The notes beneath the pieces are model-generated. The model was not told the DNA's origin and did not search any database. It saw only the letters and a list, made by a program, of their open reading frames with translations. A stretch of DNA of 64,000 nt from a virus: positions 1 to 64,000 of IMG/VR virus record IMGVR_UViG_3300020171_000022; one strand, given 5' to 3'. Positions 45,941 through 54,557 of this stretch are shown here, in pieces (position 1 is the first letter of the stretch; every line of letters begins with the position of its first letter). The position numbers and the translations under genes were made by a program.

Positions 45941-46380
45941 TGGCCGACTTGTACGGCTATTCAACCAGAGAACCTTTTGAATCGGAGACAAAGTATTTTA
46001 GTGAGAATCCGAATATTGCGGGGATGGGCACCGAGGACAAAAAGATAATACTTAATCCCCACAGGACTTTTACTGATGTTGAGAAACAATCTGTACTCAA
46101 GAATGAGGCAATCAGGTTATGGATGAAGGACAGAAATATAACTCCAGATTTTGAACTTACCCCTGAGCAGGTGAAGACATTTAAGGGGACTCCTTACGAG
46201 AAGGATGAACTGGCTCTCAAACACTCTATCATATCAAGGATATTGAGTGGAGATCCTTCTGCGGGGGTTATAACTCCAGATCAACAGGGTTGGGCTGACA
46301 AGGTAAAGGTAATGCTGGAGAAAAAGGACACCTTAGGGGGCATGATTGATTCTGTTAATAATTCACGAATTTTAAAGTGA
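45937..46380 (+). CDS. Conserved-looking head-region protein, 147 residues
   Basis: Begins MMADLYGYSTREPFESE and contains NPNIAGMGTEDKKIILNP, ELTPEQVKTFKGTPYEKDE and SRILSGDPSAGVIT. The regular motifs suggest a folded structural or assembly protein. I do not recognise the family. Confidence 0.55.
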   Translation: MMADLYGYSTREPFESETKYFSENPNIAGMGTEDKKIILNPHRTFTDVEKQSVLKNEAIRLWMKDRNITPDFELTPEQVKTFKGTPYEKDELALKHSIISRILSGDPSAGVITPDQQGWADKVKVMLEKKDTLGGMIDSVNNSRILK

Positions 46381-46389
46381 GGCGACATT

Positions 46390-46698
46390 GTGACTGAAGT
46401 TAATCCGGTAACCGGATACCCGAAGGAAGAATCAGAGAAGGATGGTAACGTCGAGAAGTATAATCGGCTTAATGACCAGAAGGGGCGGTCTGACCAGTTA
46501 CAGGCCGATTTGGAAAGCGAAAGCGGGAAGACGATCCTTAACTGTATTCAGGAGCAATTATTGGCGAGGGTGAATCATCTCATAGAATCTGACCCAGAAT
46601 CCATGGCTCTGAAGAGACTTATTATCTCAATGGGTTTGACGCTAAATATTGGGGCGAAAGCGGTAGAATCATTAATGAAAATTTTAACTAAGAAATAG
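46390..46698 (+). CDS. Helical protein of unknown function, 102 residues
   Basis: GTG start behind GAGGCGAC. Charged N-terminal part, then helices (QEQLLARVNHLIESDPESMALKRLIISMGLTLNI). The C-terminus overlaps the convergent HNH gene, which marks an insertion. Function unknown. Confidence 0.5.
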   Translation: MTEVNPVTGYPKEESEKDGNVEKYNRLNDQKGRSDQLQADLESESGKTILNCIQEQLLARVNHLIESDPESMALKRLIISMGLTLNIGAKAVESLMKILTKK

Positions 46699-47232
46699 AT
46701 TGGGATAGTGTTTTTTATTATAGTATCTGTTTCTTTCGTATTGGATAGCACAGACTTTGTGGTAAGAATTGGAGACGTTTTGTGGCTGGTCATATTGCTT
46801 ACAGTATTTACACTTGCGCCAGTTGGAATGTCCACAGGCGTTTAATGCTCTCATTCGTTGGTGTAGCACCCTATGATAGGCATCACTTTCACATATAATC
46901 AAATCGGTAGCGTTTTTTATCGAGGGATGATGATGAATGACAACGCCTCTCGGAAGTGGGTGACCGAGGACTTTTTCGGCAATCAAGATATGCTCAAATA
47001 CATACCCCCTGCTTGCCCTTGGGTGATTCGGAGATTTGACCATTACATAGCCTTGGCGTTTTACGCTTTTTCCACCATTCCAGTTGTGATGTTTTGGGCC
47101 ACGATAAGACGTATTTTTATGGGATTCGCTCATCTTTTGTCTTGTCTCAAACGAGAGAATTGTTCCTTCTTTAGCTTCACTAAGTTTTTTCTTGGTTTCA
47201 TCAGAATGGTGAAATCCTTTAGCTCTGGGCAT
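46684..47232 (-). CDS. HNH homing endonuclease with NUMOD3 motifs
   Basis: 182 residues. Two NUMOD3-like segments at the start (GFHHSDETKKKLSEAKEG and SFETRQKMSESHK) mark homing nucleases; the HNH core is YVFEHILIAEKVLG, GVVIHHHPSIKNATD and a C-terminal zinc pair (CKYCKQ). It is oppositely oriented within the head operon and preceded by the zinc-ribbon gene at 47236. Likely a mobile unit inserted between 46699 and 47402. Confidence 0.85.
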   Translation of the reverse strand: MPRAKGFHHSDETKKKLSEAKEGTILSFETRQKMSESHKNTSYRGPKHHNWNGGKSVKRQGYVMVKSPNHPRASRGYVFEHILIAEKVLGHPLPRGVVIHHHPSIKNATDLIICESDAYHRVLHQRMRALNACGHSNWRKCKYCKQYDQPQNVSNSYHKVCAIQYERNRYYNKKHYPNLFLS

Positions 47233-47235
47233 ATC

Positions 47236-47367
47236 TTATTTCTCCTTTTTCGCTTTGTCCCACCAAGCCGTTTTACACTTGGGGCATTTGCGAACATCTT
47301 CCATTCTTGGAATCCAAGAATAGTTGCATCGTTTACAATGAAGTTTTGGAGGAAGTTTTATTTTCAT
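47236..47367 (-). CDS. Small zinc-ribbon protein preceding an HNH gene
   Basis: 43 residues: HCKRCNYSWIPR and RKCPKCKTAWW form the same ribbon as the product of 21458. The ATG is 6 bases from the -10. It is followed by the HNH gene after 3 bases. It may aid HNH target recognition or repress it (inference). Confidence 0.75.
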   Translation of the reverse strand: MKIKLPPKLHCKRCNYSWIPRMEDVRKCPKCKTAWWDKAKKEK

Positions 47368-47373
47368 ACTTTT

Positions 47374-47402
47374 ACTATACCTTATAAGGAATATTTTGTC
47401 AA
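47374..47402 (-). promoter_or_regulatory. Promoter for zinc-ribbon/HNH unit
   Basis: Minus strand TTGACA (47397-47402), 17-bp spacer, TATAGT (47374-47379), then AAAAGT and the ATG. Same geometry as the promoter at 21617. Confidence 0.85.
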
Positions 47403-47540
47403 GTGGGCCTGAATAAGATACCCCACATTATTGGAAGTGGCCCCGAAAGGATACGCCAAGACGATTAACAATTTGATGCTCCGAAGTCTAACGGGAGATT
47501 TTATGCTCCCAAGCGATAAGGGGAATAAGGAGAAAATAAA

Positions 47541-47951
47541 ATGGCAGAGTCAGCAAGTTTAAGTCCAAGTGTAAGCCCAAGTGTATCGCCAAGCGCAAGT
47601 CCCAGCGCAAGTCCCAGTGCTTCACCTTCTCCGATTCCTGCTGCTGGAGTAACTTATACGATTCGTGAAAGGATAAGGATTGGGAAAAAATATATGGTTT
47701 TTGCTGCAATAGTATTCGGGGGCACTAACGAATATTATCCAAATGGTGGGATAGCATTAACGACAGGAAGCCTTGGATTAAGAGATACTGTGAATGCTGT
47801 AGTAATCCTGGAGTCTAATGCAACCGCATATGATTATGAATGGGATAGATCAGCAAACACTATTCGCATGAAAGATAATACTCATGCGGAGATTGATGAT
47901 GCTTCATTAGCATCGGAGATCACTCTTGAATTACTAGTGATTGGCTGGTAG
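47541..47951 (+). CDS. Head protein with N-terminal Ser-Pro repeat
   Basis: 136 residues. Residues 1-33 are SPSx repeats; residues 40-136 form a beta-rich domain (VTYTIRERIRIGKKYMVFAAIVFGG to ITLELLVIG) like those between portal and scaffold in short-tailed phages. The repeat is therefore grafted onto an otherwise ordinary protein. Start behind AAGGAG. Confidence 0.65.
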   Translation: MAESASLSPSVSPSVSPSASPSASPSASPSPIPAAGVTYTIRERIRIGKKYMVFAAIVFGGTNEYYPNGGIALTTGSLGLRDTVNAVVILESNATAYDYEWDRSANTIRMKDNTHAEIDDASLASEITLELLVIGW

Positions 47952-48036
47952 TAAAATCTTAACCCAGCGAACCTTTATGTAGATACTTCGCTGGAAATAT
48001 CCCCCCAGTCAATGGGATACGGATAAGGAGGATAAT

Positions 48037-48900
48037 ATGGCAGGAAAAGTATTAACAGAAGACGATTTCAACAAAGGTGGAGACCCTACGAAAGAGGATA
48101 CTTCTTCACAATCCATACCCGCCGATCAGAAGTTTGATCAAGACGGTAAGGCAATTGTAGAAGAACCCGAAAAGGTTGAGACTCCCAAAGAGGAAGAAGC
48201 CAAGGTAGAACCTCTACCTAAACCTTCAGATGAATTTAAACCCAAACATAAAACTTGGGAAGAAACGGAAAAGGCTCGCGTAGAACTGGAACGGGGATTT
48301 CACGATAAGTCCATGCGAGCATCTGAGCTTGAGAAGAAGGTTGCTCAATACGAGAAACCTGTGGAGAAGCCAGTTCCCACCGAGGATGAACGTATTGCTG
48401 AGATCACGGATGAAGCACTTGCGAAGATCAATGCCTTACCTGCGGACTCTCTAACAAGGGATAGGGATGCGGCTATCGTTTGGGGAAAGGCTCAACGCAA
48501 GATATCCAGATTAGAGATTGATGAAACCAACAAACAGTTTCAGTCCGAGAGAGAGATAGTGACTAAGACATACGAAAAAGCGCAGAGAGAAGGCATTAAG
48601 ACAGACGCGGAACTTCGTATTCTTGGTTTTGAGTATTCAAAAACAGACGCATTTCTTGGTTCGGATGAAAGAATCAATCAAGCCGTGGAGAGCACCAAAG
48701 GGATTCTGGCACAGATTCGTGAAGGGTTTGTCAGAGATCAGGAACGGGATAAAAAAGAGAAAGATGATCTGAAGGTATTAGGTAGGGGTTCTACCCGAAA
48801 GGAAACAAAAGAAGAAAAAGAAGGTAAGCCAGTAACGATGTCACAACAGCTGGCTGAACTTAACGAGAAGCGGAGGATGACGAAAGATGACCTCCGCTAA
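48037..48900 (+). CDS. Probable scaffolding protein
   Basis: 287 residues, highly charged and helical, with a Pro/Glu-rich first third (KVETPKEEEAKVEPLPK) and a basic C-terminus (EKRRMTKDDLR). Its position directly before the coat protein and its composition fit a scaffold that guides capsid assembly and then leaves. No sequence family is needed for this inference, so it is moderate. Confidence 0.65.
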   Translation: MAGKVLTEDDFNKGGDPTKEDTSSQSIPADQKFDQDGKAIVEEPEKVETPKEEEAKVEPLPKPSDEFKPKHKTWEETEKARVELERGFHDKSMRASELEKKVAQYEKPVEKPVPTEDERIAEITDEALAKINALPADSLTRDRDAAIVWGKAQRKISRLEIDETNKQFQSEREIVTKTYEKAQREGIKTDAELRILGFEYSKTDAFLGSDERINQAVESTKGILAQIREGFVRDQERDKKEKDDLKVLGRGSTRKETKEEKEGKPVTMSQQLAELNEKRRMTKDDLR

Positions 48901-48917
48901 TAAAAAGGAGGATTATT

Positions 48918-49877
48918 ATGGGTGCTTTTACATGGGTAGGATCATTTGCAAGTGGTGTGCTGAAAAGCCACGCTCTTTCAAAAGAATTAAGATATGCGGC
49001 AGTTGCAGAATTTGAAATTGCTCAGTTCTGTCGCTCGGAACCAGGTTTCGGCCGCAAATTGGGTGATACTATCACTATCACAAAAATCAAGAACCTTGCT
49101 GTCCCTACTTCGGCAGCATTGTCGGAACATGAGGACATTCCGATTGATACTTTGTCAATCGGGACAACCGGAATCACAGTGGCAGCCCTCGGTCGTGGGG
49201 TTGAATACACATCCCTCGCTGATGAATTGTCATTCTTCGAGATCAAGACTCCGATTCAGAAGAAGTTACGGGATCAGTTATCGCAGGTCAACGATAACCT
49301 CGCAGCCACAGCCTTCAAGACTACTTATGTTGTTGCCACTCCAGTCTCAGCCACCGGAATTACATGGTTGAAAGATGGAACAGCTACTACGGTTGCAACA
49401 AACAATATGAGCGTGGCTCATTGTGGGGTAATAAGGGATTATCTCAAGGATACCCTACTTGTTCCTGCATATGAGAAGGGTAACTTCATCGGACTTGGTT
49501 CCACAAAGTTACTTCGTGGAATTAAAAACGACCCCGATTTTCAAATCTGGAGACAGTGGCTCCGGCCTGGGGATGTTCTGTTCAACTCCGAAGTTGGGAT
49601 GGTTGAGCAGATCAGGTGGATCGAGATCAACAACACATCCGCCCTTTCCAATGCTAAGGGAGTCGCAGGAGTATTAGGTGAAGGACTCGTTTTCGGGGAT
49701 GATGGAGTAGCGCTCGCCGAGGTGGAAACACCAGAGTTAAGGGCTGCAATCCCTGGTAACTTCGGTAGGTATCAAGCAGTAGCGTGGTACGGAGTTTTAG
49801 CTTACGGCTTGATATGGTCATTAACGAGTTCGGCAGGTGAGTGCAGAGTGGTGTATATAACTGGAGCCGCTGCGTAA
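48918..49877 (+). CDS. Major capsid protein, probable HK97 fold
   Basis: 319 residues. Pattern of P22/N4-type coat proteins: FGRKLGDTITITKIKNL, ISTEH-like SEHEDIPIDTLSIGTTGITV, ELSFFEIKTPIQKKLRDQL, then LDP-like STKLLRGIKNDPDF and a C-terminal core. It forms the icosahedral shell. Strong ribosome site AAAAGGAGG. Follows the scaffold by 17 bases. Confidence 0.75.
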   Translation: MGAFTWVGSFASGVLKSHALSKELRYAAVAEFEIAQFCRSEPGFGRKLGDTITITKIKNLAVPTSAALSEHEDIPIDTLSIGTTGITVAALGRGVEYTSLADELSFFEIKTPIQKKLRDQLSQVNDNLAATAFKTTYVVATPVSATGITWLKDGTATTVATNNMSVAHCGVIRDYLKDTLLVPAYEKGNFIGLGSTKLLRGIKNDPDFQIWRQWLRPGDVLFNSEVGMVEQIRWIEINNTSALSNAKGVAGVLGEGLVFGDDGVALAEVETPELRAAIPGNFGRYQAVAWYGVLAYGLIWSLTSSAGECRVVYITGAAA

Positions 49878-49944
49878 GCCTTGACATTCCTTTCCCAACT
49901 TGAAACTGAGTTGGCAAAACTAAAAGAGTAAAAGGAGGTTTATT

Positions 49945-50406
49945 ATGTGGGGTGGAAAGCAATTGAAAACATTTGAAGGAGGAGGTGCGGCAGGAGCTGC
50001 ACAGTCACTTACGTCAGGTGCTACAATTCATACGTGGACAATTCCGGTTAGGTGTAGACCTATCCGAGTTGGGTTCACTCTAACAACCGCTGTCACAGTC
50101 CAGTCTGCTATTCTGCGGTTCGATGTGATTAATCGTACGGTTGCCGCAGTTGCACAGACCACTACGTCTGGAGGTTGTGGCACAATTACCATGCCCGTTT
50201 CTACGGCAGGAATTGGGAAAGCCTATTACGAAAATACCGACTATGTTGCAGCAGGGACAGGAGCATGGAACGAGTATCTTGAAGAAGGTGATCGGGTTGC
50301 CGCCGTGGTTAGTCAGGCATCTACGGCAGGTGCAGGAGTTCCTTTCCTGGTTGTAGAAATTGATCCCGAACAACCTGCTAACAATAGTTCGATGATTGCT
50401 GGCTAA
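49945..50406 (+). CDS. Probable head decoration or fibre protein
   Basis: 153 residues, Ala/Gly/Thr-rich and beta-like (TLTTAVTVQSAILRFDVINRTVAAVAQTTT), ending EQPANNSS. The gene directly follows the coat protein, the usual place for a decoration protein. Start behind AAAAGGAGG. Role inferred from position. Confidence 0.55.
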   Translation: MWGGKQLKTFEGGGAAGAAQSLTSGATIHTWTIPVRCRPIRVGFTLTTAVTVQSAILRFDVINRTVAAVAQTTTSGGCGTITMPVSTAGIGKAYYENTDYVAAGTGAWNEYLEEGDRVAAVVSQASTAGAGVPFLVVEIDPEQPANNSSMIAG

Positions 50407-50486
50407 TCGTCAGTAAGTATTTAATCAATGGGGGAGGATACGAGGTTCGCCTCCCCTCCCTCAAATTTAATTAAACGGGAGGTTTT

Positions 50487-51221
50487 ATGGCACAGGCACA
50501 AGTAAGGACGTTCCCTGGATATGGTGTGGTTTATCCAGATGGGGTATCAGGGATTAAAGTGGTAGGAACATTTACGCAGGGGCCGTTGAAGATTGTCAAT
50601 CCAGACGGTAGTGTGGCGTATACTACTCCTGCTCCCACTATCCATGAACTATTCGGAGGTGGTTTTGTATATTCCAGTGGTAGTCCCGTAACCAAAAGAG
50701 AACATCTGGAGATATTGCCAGGTGGAATGCGTGAGAGAGCACTTAAATGGTTTGATGGGAGTGGGGAACTATCGGTTGTTGCAAAGGAAGATATTCCACC
50801 TCTCAATCTGGATGAGAAGCAAAGGCCTGAACCTGTTTATGTACTTTCTTCTGAATTACCTATGAAGAAGGATGTAATAAGAGAAGATTTAGATATTCAG
50901 GCATTAAGCGGTCCGCCTCCAGTCGATTTTCCAAAAATAATTAATTCGGTTTTTGATGCAATTAAAGACCTTACTAATACGTTAAGGGAACAGGGGAAGC
51001 AAATAGTGGAACTCAAGAAACGTCCGAAGGCTCCGAGAAGGATGGCTATCAGCGAAGCAAAGCATGGTAAACAATCTTTGGCAATGAAAGCCAGATGGGC
51101 TGATCCTGTGTATAAAGCCAAGATGACCTCCAAAGGAATGTTGGCAAAATGGAAGGATAAGGGGGTAGGAGAGAATTTAAGAGATAAAAAGAGGGATGAG
51201 AATGGGAAAGACGCTACCTAA
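50487..51221 (+). CDS. Virion protein of unknown function, 244 residues
   Basis: An N-terminal beta region (TFPGYGVVYPDGVSGIKVV), then Pro-rich linkers, a helix (IINSVFDAIKDLTNTLREQ) and a basic tail (KMTSKGMLAKWKDKG). Starts behind GGGAGG. May be a head-tail or head-surface component. Confidence 0.5.
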   Translation: MAQAQVRTFPGYGVVYPDGVSGIKVVGTFTQGPLKIVNPDGSVAYTTPAPTIHELFGGGFVYSSGSPVTKREHLEILPGGMRERALKWFDGSGELSVVAKEDIPPLNLDEKQRPEPVYVLSSELPMKKDVIREDLDIQALSGPPPVDFPKIINSVFDAIKDLTNTLREQGKQIVELKKRPKAPRRMAISEAKHGKQSLAMKARWADPVYKAKMTSKGMLAKWKDKGVGENLRDKKRDENGKDAT

Positions 51222-51312
51222 ACCAGTTAAGATATGTAGGAAGTGTAAACAGATTTTTGTGGACGATGACTTGTATCGTGGAACTTGCCCAAACTGCGGG
51301 AGTAAATCGTGA
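51202..51312 (+). CDS. Tiny zinc-ribbon protein, 36 residues
   Basis: KICRKCKQIFVDDDLYRGTCPNCGSK is a classic four-Cys ribbon. It overlaps the previous gene by 20 bases and the next start by four. Start at 51202 behind GAGGG. Function unknown. Confidence 0.6.
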   Translation: MGKTLPKPVKICRKCKQIFVDDDLYRGTCPNCGSKS

Positions 51313-51863
51313 TCGTGGGAAATGGGGATATCGCAACTGCTATACGAGATGGAGGTTTAGATAAGGATAAATTTATCTTCTTCTGTTCAGGGGTTTCTAA
51401 TAGTGCAGAAATTCGTGAATCCGAATATCAGAGGGAGATTGACTTGCTCTGGGAACAGGATATATCAAAACATCTGGTTTACTTTAGTTCATTATCAATT
51501 TTTTATTCTGATTCTCGTTATGCACATCATAAGAAGAAAATGGAATTATTGGTTAAGGGAAGTTTTGAACACTACACAATTACCAGGATGGGAAATATCA
51601 CATGGGGCTCAAATCCCTGCACTCTTATAAACTTTATAAGGAACAAAATCAGAACCCGAGAGCCATTCGATGTCAAGGATGTCTACCGATACGTTCTGGA
51701 AAAGGATGAGTTTCTTTACTGGATTAATCTGATTCCCGATTGGTCATGCGAGATGAATATTATTGGAAAACGCATGAAGGTTAAAGACATCATCAAGGAA
51801 TATTGTTATCCATGGAGATTCGATGGCTCTATTGAGTATAATTATACCTTCTCGCAACTGTAA
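51309..51863 (+). CDS. Short NAD-dependent epimerase/reductase-like protein
   Basis: 184 residues from a GTG. IVGNGDIATAI at the start is a Rossmann-type G-x-G-x2-A turn, and the short YFSSLSIFYSDSRYAHHKKKME resembles the Ser and Y-x3-K positions of SDR enzymes. It is shorter than typical epimerases, so function is uncertain. First gene of the sugar block; it overlaps the next gene. Confidence 0.55.
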   Translation: MIVGNGDIATAIRDGGLDKDKFIFFCSGVSNSAEIRESEYQREIDLLWEQDISKHLVYFSSLSIFYSDSRYAHHKKKMELLVKGSFEHYTITRMGNITWGSNPCTLINFIRNKIRTREPFDVKDVYRYVLEKDEFLYWINLIPDWSCEMNIIGKRMKVKDIIKEYCYPWRFDGSIEYNYTFSQL

Positions 51864-52815
51864 ATATGTCTCAAGAACTGTAGATGACATTTTTGAGAAT
51901 GCCACAGGCTTGATCGAGTGCATAGTCCTTTTAGATGGATACTGGCCTGACCCACCCATCAAAGATTATCCAAATCTAACAATCATCCATAAGGCAGAAG
52001 TAACGGGGATGCGAAACAGTGTCAACCTTGGGGCCAATCTCGCCAAGGGTAAATATATAATGAAGTGTGATGACCATTGCATGTTTGGTAAGGGATTTGA
52101 TGAAATACTTCAGAAGGATATGCAGGATGATTGGCTGGTGAATCCCAGTCGATATGCCATGGATGTTGAGAAATGGGAAAGAACACGTGGGCCTACGGAA
52201 TATCTATTTATAACCTATCCTTACATCAAGGATAATCTCTATGGCAATGGACTCCACGGGAAGAAATGGATTGGTGAAGATGGTATTGGAATCAATATGG
52301 GAGTTCAGCAATTCTACTGGAAGGAAGATCACCGAAGGAATATTCCCATTGACGATATGATGACATTTCAGGGAAGTTGTTGGTTTATGAGCAGGGATCA
52401 TTATTTTAGAATCGGGGGACTTGATGAAAAACACTGTGACTTGATGGAGAATGAACCTCAAGAATTAGGATTTAAGACTTGGTTATCCGGTGGTCGGTGC
52501 GTGGTGAACAAAACTGCCTGGTATGCCCATATGCACAAGAACGAAAGGGAACTGGATAATCGTGGTAGGAGTTGGAAACTTTCTTGGGAAGCAATGAGGG
52601 CTACGGGAAGATTCCAGACATGGTATTGGATGAACGATAAGTGGCCATTGGCAACAAGAAAGATGAAATGGTTTGTAGACCATTTTTGGCCGATTCCTGG
52701 ATGGCCGGAGAACTGGGAAGAGGACAAGATACGATACGAGAAAGAGCATCCTGAATTTTGTGGGAACTTCAGAATATTTGATGAGGATGGGATAGATTCA
52801 CTTCAATGGACATAA
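51823..52815 (+). CDS. Family 2 glycosyltransferase
   Basis: 330 residues. LSIIIPSRNCKYVSRTVDDIF and the D-x-D-like YIMKCDDHCMF identify a GT-A fold of family 2. The C-terminus is long and aromatic. It is homologous in plan to the first part of the gene at 60773. It adds a sugar from a nucleotide donor; the acceptor is unknown, perhaps a virion protein or a host glycan. Confidence 0.8.
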   Translation: MALLSIIIPSRNCKYVSRTVDDIFENATGLIECIVLLDGYWPDPPIKDYPNLTIIHKAEVTGMRNSVNLGANLAKGKYIMKCDDHCMFGKGFDEILQKDMQDDWLVNPSRYAMDVEKWERTRGPTEYLFITYPYIKDNLYGNGLHGKKWIGEDGIGINMGVQQFYWKEDHRRNIPIDDMMTFQGSCWFMSRDHYFRIGGLDEKHCDLMENEPQELGFKTWLSGGRCVVNKTAWYAHMHKNERELDNRGRSWKLSWEAMRATGRFQTWYWMNDKWPLATRKMKWFVDHFWPIPGWPENWEEDKIRYEKEHPEFCGNFRIFDEDGIDSLQWT

Positions 52816-53483
52816 GCATCTTATACTATACTTGTAATAGGATTGATGAATCTTTTGCCAATAGGGTGAGGAATCATCTGTTGGAGTCATCTAATGGAAT
52901 TCCTATTATCAGCGTCTCTCATAAAGGTTTAGATTTCGGAGAGAATATTCGTGTGATAGATTTTGAGTCTTGCATCTACAATGTTTATAAGCAGATCCTC
53001 ATTGGAGTTAAGATAGTTGAAACTAAATTTGTGGCTTGTGTGGAAGATGATTCTCTTTATACTCCAGAGCATTTTGCTTTCAGGCCGAAAGAAGATGCGT
53101 TTTATTATAATGCAAACAGATGGATGGTTCTTAACGATTCGTTTATGTTTAAACATCGAAAGGGAGCAACGTCCACGGGTATGTGGAATTGTATTGCACC
53201 AACGGAACTTATGGTTAAGACTCTCGGACTAAGATATGAGAAATATCCAGTTAAAGGGTCTCAGATTGGTTGGGGAGAACCCGGAAGGTATGAGTATAAA
53301 TTAGGACTTCCTCCCGTGAAAGCATTGGCCTTTAGGACAGAGATTCCTAATATTACCTTTGCACATAGGACAAGTTTGGGAGGGATTAGAAGAATAGGCC
53401 CAAACGATACCATATCAAAAGAATTGCCTTACTGGGGAAGTGCAAGAGAGTTAAGGGAAAGAATGTGGAATGGAACTGGATGA
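52806..53483 (+). CDS. Glycosyltransferase-like protein
   Basis: 225 residues (ISILYYTCNRIDESFANRV, GLDFGENIRVIDFES, KFVACVEDDSLYTPEHFAF with an E-D-D in place of D-x-D). It overlaps the preceding glycosyltransferase gene and resembles the C-terminal part of the gene at 60773, where the two types are joined. Donor and acceptor unknown. Confidence 0.65.
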   Translation: MDISILYYTCNRIDESFANRVRNHLLESSNGIPIISVSHKGLDFGENIRVIDFESCIYNVYKQILIGVKIVETKFVACVEDDSLYTPEHFAFRPKEDAFYYNANRWMVLNDSFMFKHRKGATSTGMWNCIAPTELMVKTLGLRYEKYPVKGSQIGWGEPGRYEYKLGLPPVKALAFRTEIPNITFAHRTSLGGIRRIGPNDTISKELPYWGSARELRERMWNGTG

Positions 53484-54054
53484 CTTAATAGTTAAGAGAT
53501 TCAAGATAATACAAATGGATTCGTTGCCGTTTAAATCCGATGGAGGAACAAGGGAAATGCTTGCTGAGTTTATGGGTGAGATAGGATATAAGACAGGTGC
53601 GGAGATAGGAGTCAATAGGGGGGCATACTCGGAAGTCCTTTGTAGGTCAATTTCTAGCCTGAAATTAAAATGTATTGACCCATGGGCTCCGTTCAGGAGA
53701 AATTCCAAAGAAAAAATGGAAGGACATTTTATCCGTGCCTGCAAGAGATTGAGATCCTATGATGCAGAGATTATCAGAAAACCAAGCATGGAAGCCGTCA
53801 GGGACATTCCAGATAAGTCCCTTGACTTTATTTACATTGATGCGATGCACGAATTCGACCCCGTGATGCTTGACCTTATTCTCTGGAGCGACAAGATCCG
53901 ACCTGGCGGTATGGTTGCAGGACATGATTATTCTGAACCTAATTGGTGGAATGGTGTGATGTCGGCAGTGAATAACTATACCAAGGAACACAATATCTTG
54001 AAGTGGTACATAACAGATGAAGAAGACCCGTCATTTTTTTGGATAAAAGCATAA
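53470..54054 (+). CDS. SAM-dependent methyltransferase, class I
   Basis: 194 residues. YKTGAEIGVNRGAYSEVLC is the SAM-binding strand and loop; DFIYIDAMHEFDPVMLDLILW gives the following acidic motif. It matches the small sugar-biosynthesis methyltransferases. In this block it may methylate a glycan or sugar intermediate. Confidence 0.7.
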   Translation: MELDDLIVKRFKIIQMDSLPFKSDGGTREMLAEFMGEIGYKTGAEIGVNRGAYSEVLCRSISSLKLKCIDPWAPFRRNSKEKMEGHFIRACKRLRSYDAEIIRKPSMEAVRDIPDKSLDFIYIDAMHEFDPVMLDLILWSDKIRPGGMVAGHDYSEPNWWNGVMSAVNNYTKEHNILKWYITDEEDPSFFWIKA

Positions 54055-54557
54055 TGGATGGTCTATGTTATGGATTGATGGGAAGTTTCGTCAGAAGATA
54101 TTTGAGGAAAAAGAGAGGATTATTTGTTTGTGATATTGGAAGTTGTGATATTAATGGATCATTCAAACCCTTATTTGGGAGACATAAATATTTGGGGTTA
54201 GATATCAAAGAGGGGCCGAATGTTGATATTATCTCAGAAGATTTATACAGATATCCATTTGAGAATGAGACATTTGATGTCGTTATCTCTGGTTCTACGG
54301 TTGAGCATGTGAAGAATATGTTTAGATGGATTGTGGAACTGAAAAGAATCGTAAAAAGAGAAGGTTTAATTTGCATTATTGCACCATCGGTATTTCGTAT
54401 GAATCATCCGCATCCAGTGGACTGTTGGAGGATTTATCCAGATGGGATGAGGTTCTTATTGGAAATGATTGCAGGACTTGAAGTGTTGAAGATAAGAAGT
54501 AGTGGCTCAAAAAGAGGAACGATAATGTGTATGGGAATAGGTAAGAAATATGATTGA
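54054..54557 (+). CDS. SAM-dependent methyltransferase, type 11-like
   Basis: 167 residues from the ATG at 54054, which overlaps the previous stop. FVCDIGSCDINGSF, YLGLDIKEG and FDVVISGSTVEHVKNM show the class I order. The C-terminal half is less typical. Probably acts on the same glycan as its neighbours. Confidence 0.65.
   Translation: MDGLCYGLMGSFVRRYLRKKRGLFVCDIGSCDINGSFKPLFGRHKYLGLDIKEGPNVDIISEDLYRYPFENETFDVVISGSTVEHVKNMFRWIVELKRIVKREGLICIIAPSVFRMNHPHPVDCWRIYPDGMRFLLEMIAGLEVLKIRSSGSKRGTIMCMGIGKKYD

Noticed and set aside
46873-47412. 179-codon plus-strand frame opposite HNH
   Set aside because: Shadow of the HNH and zinc-ribbon genes.
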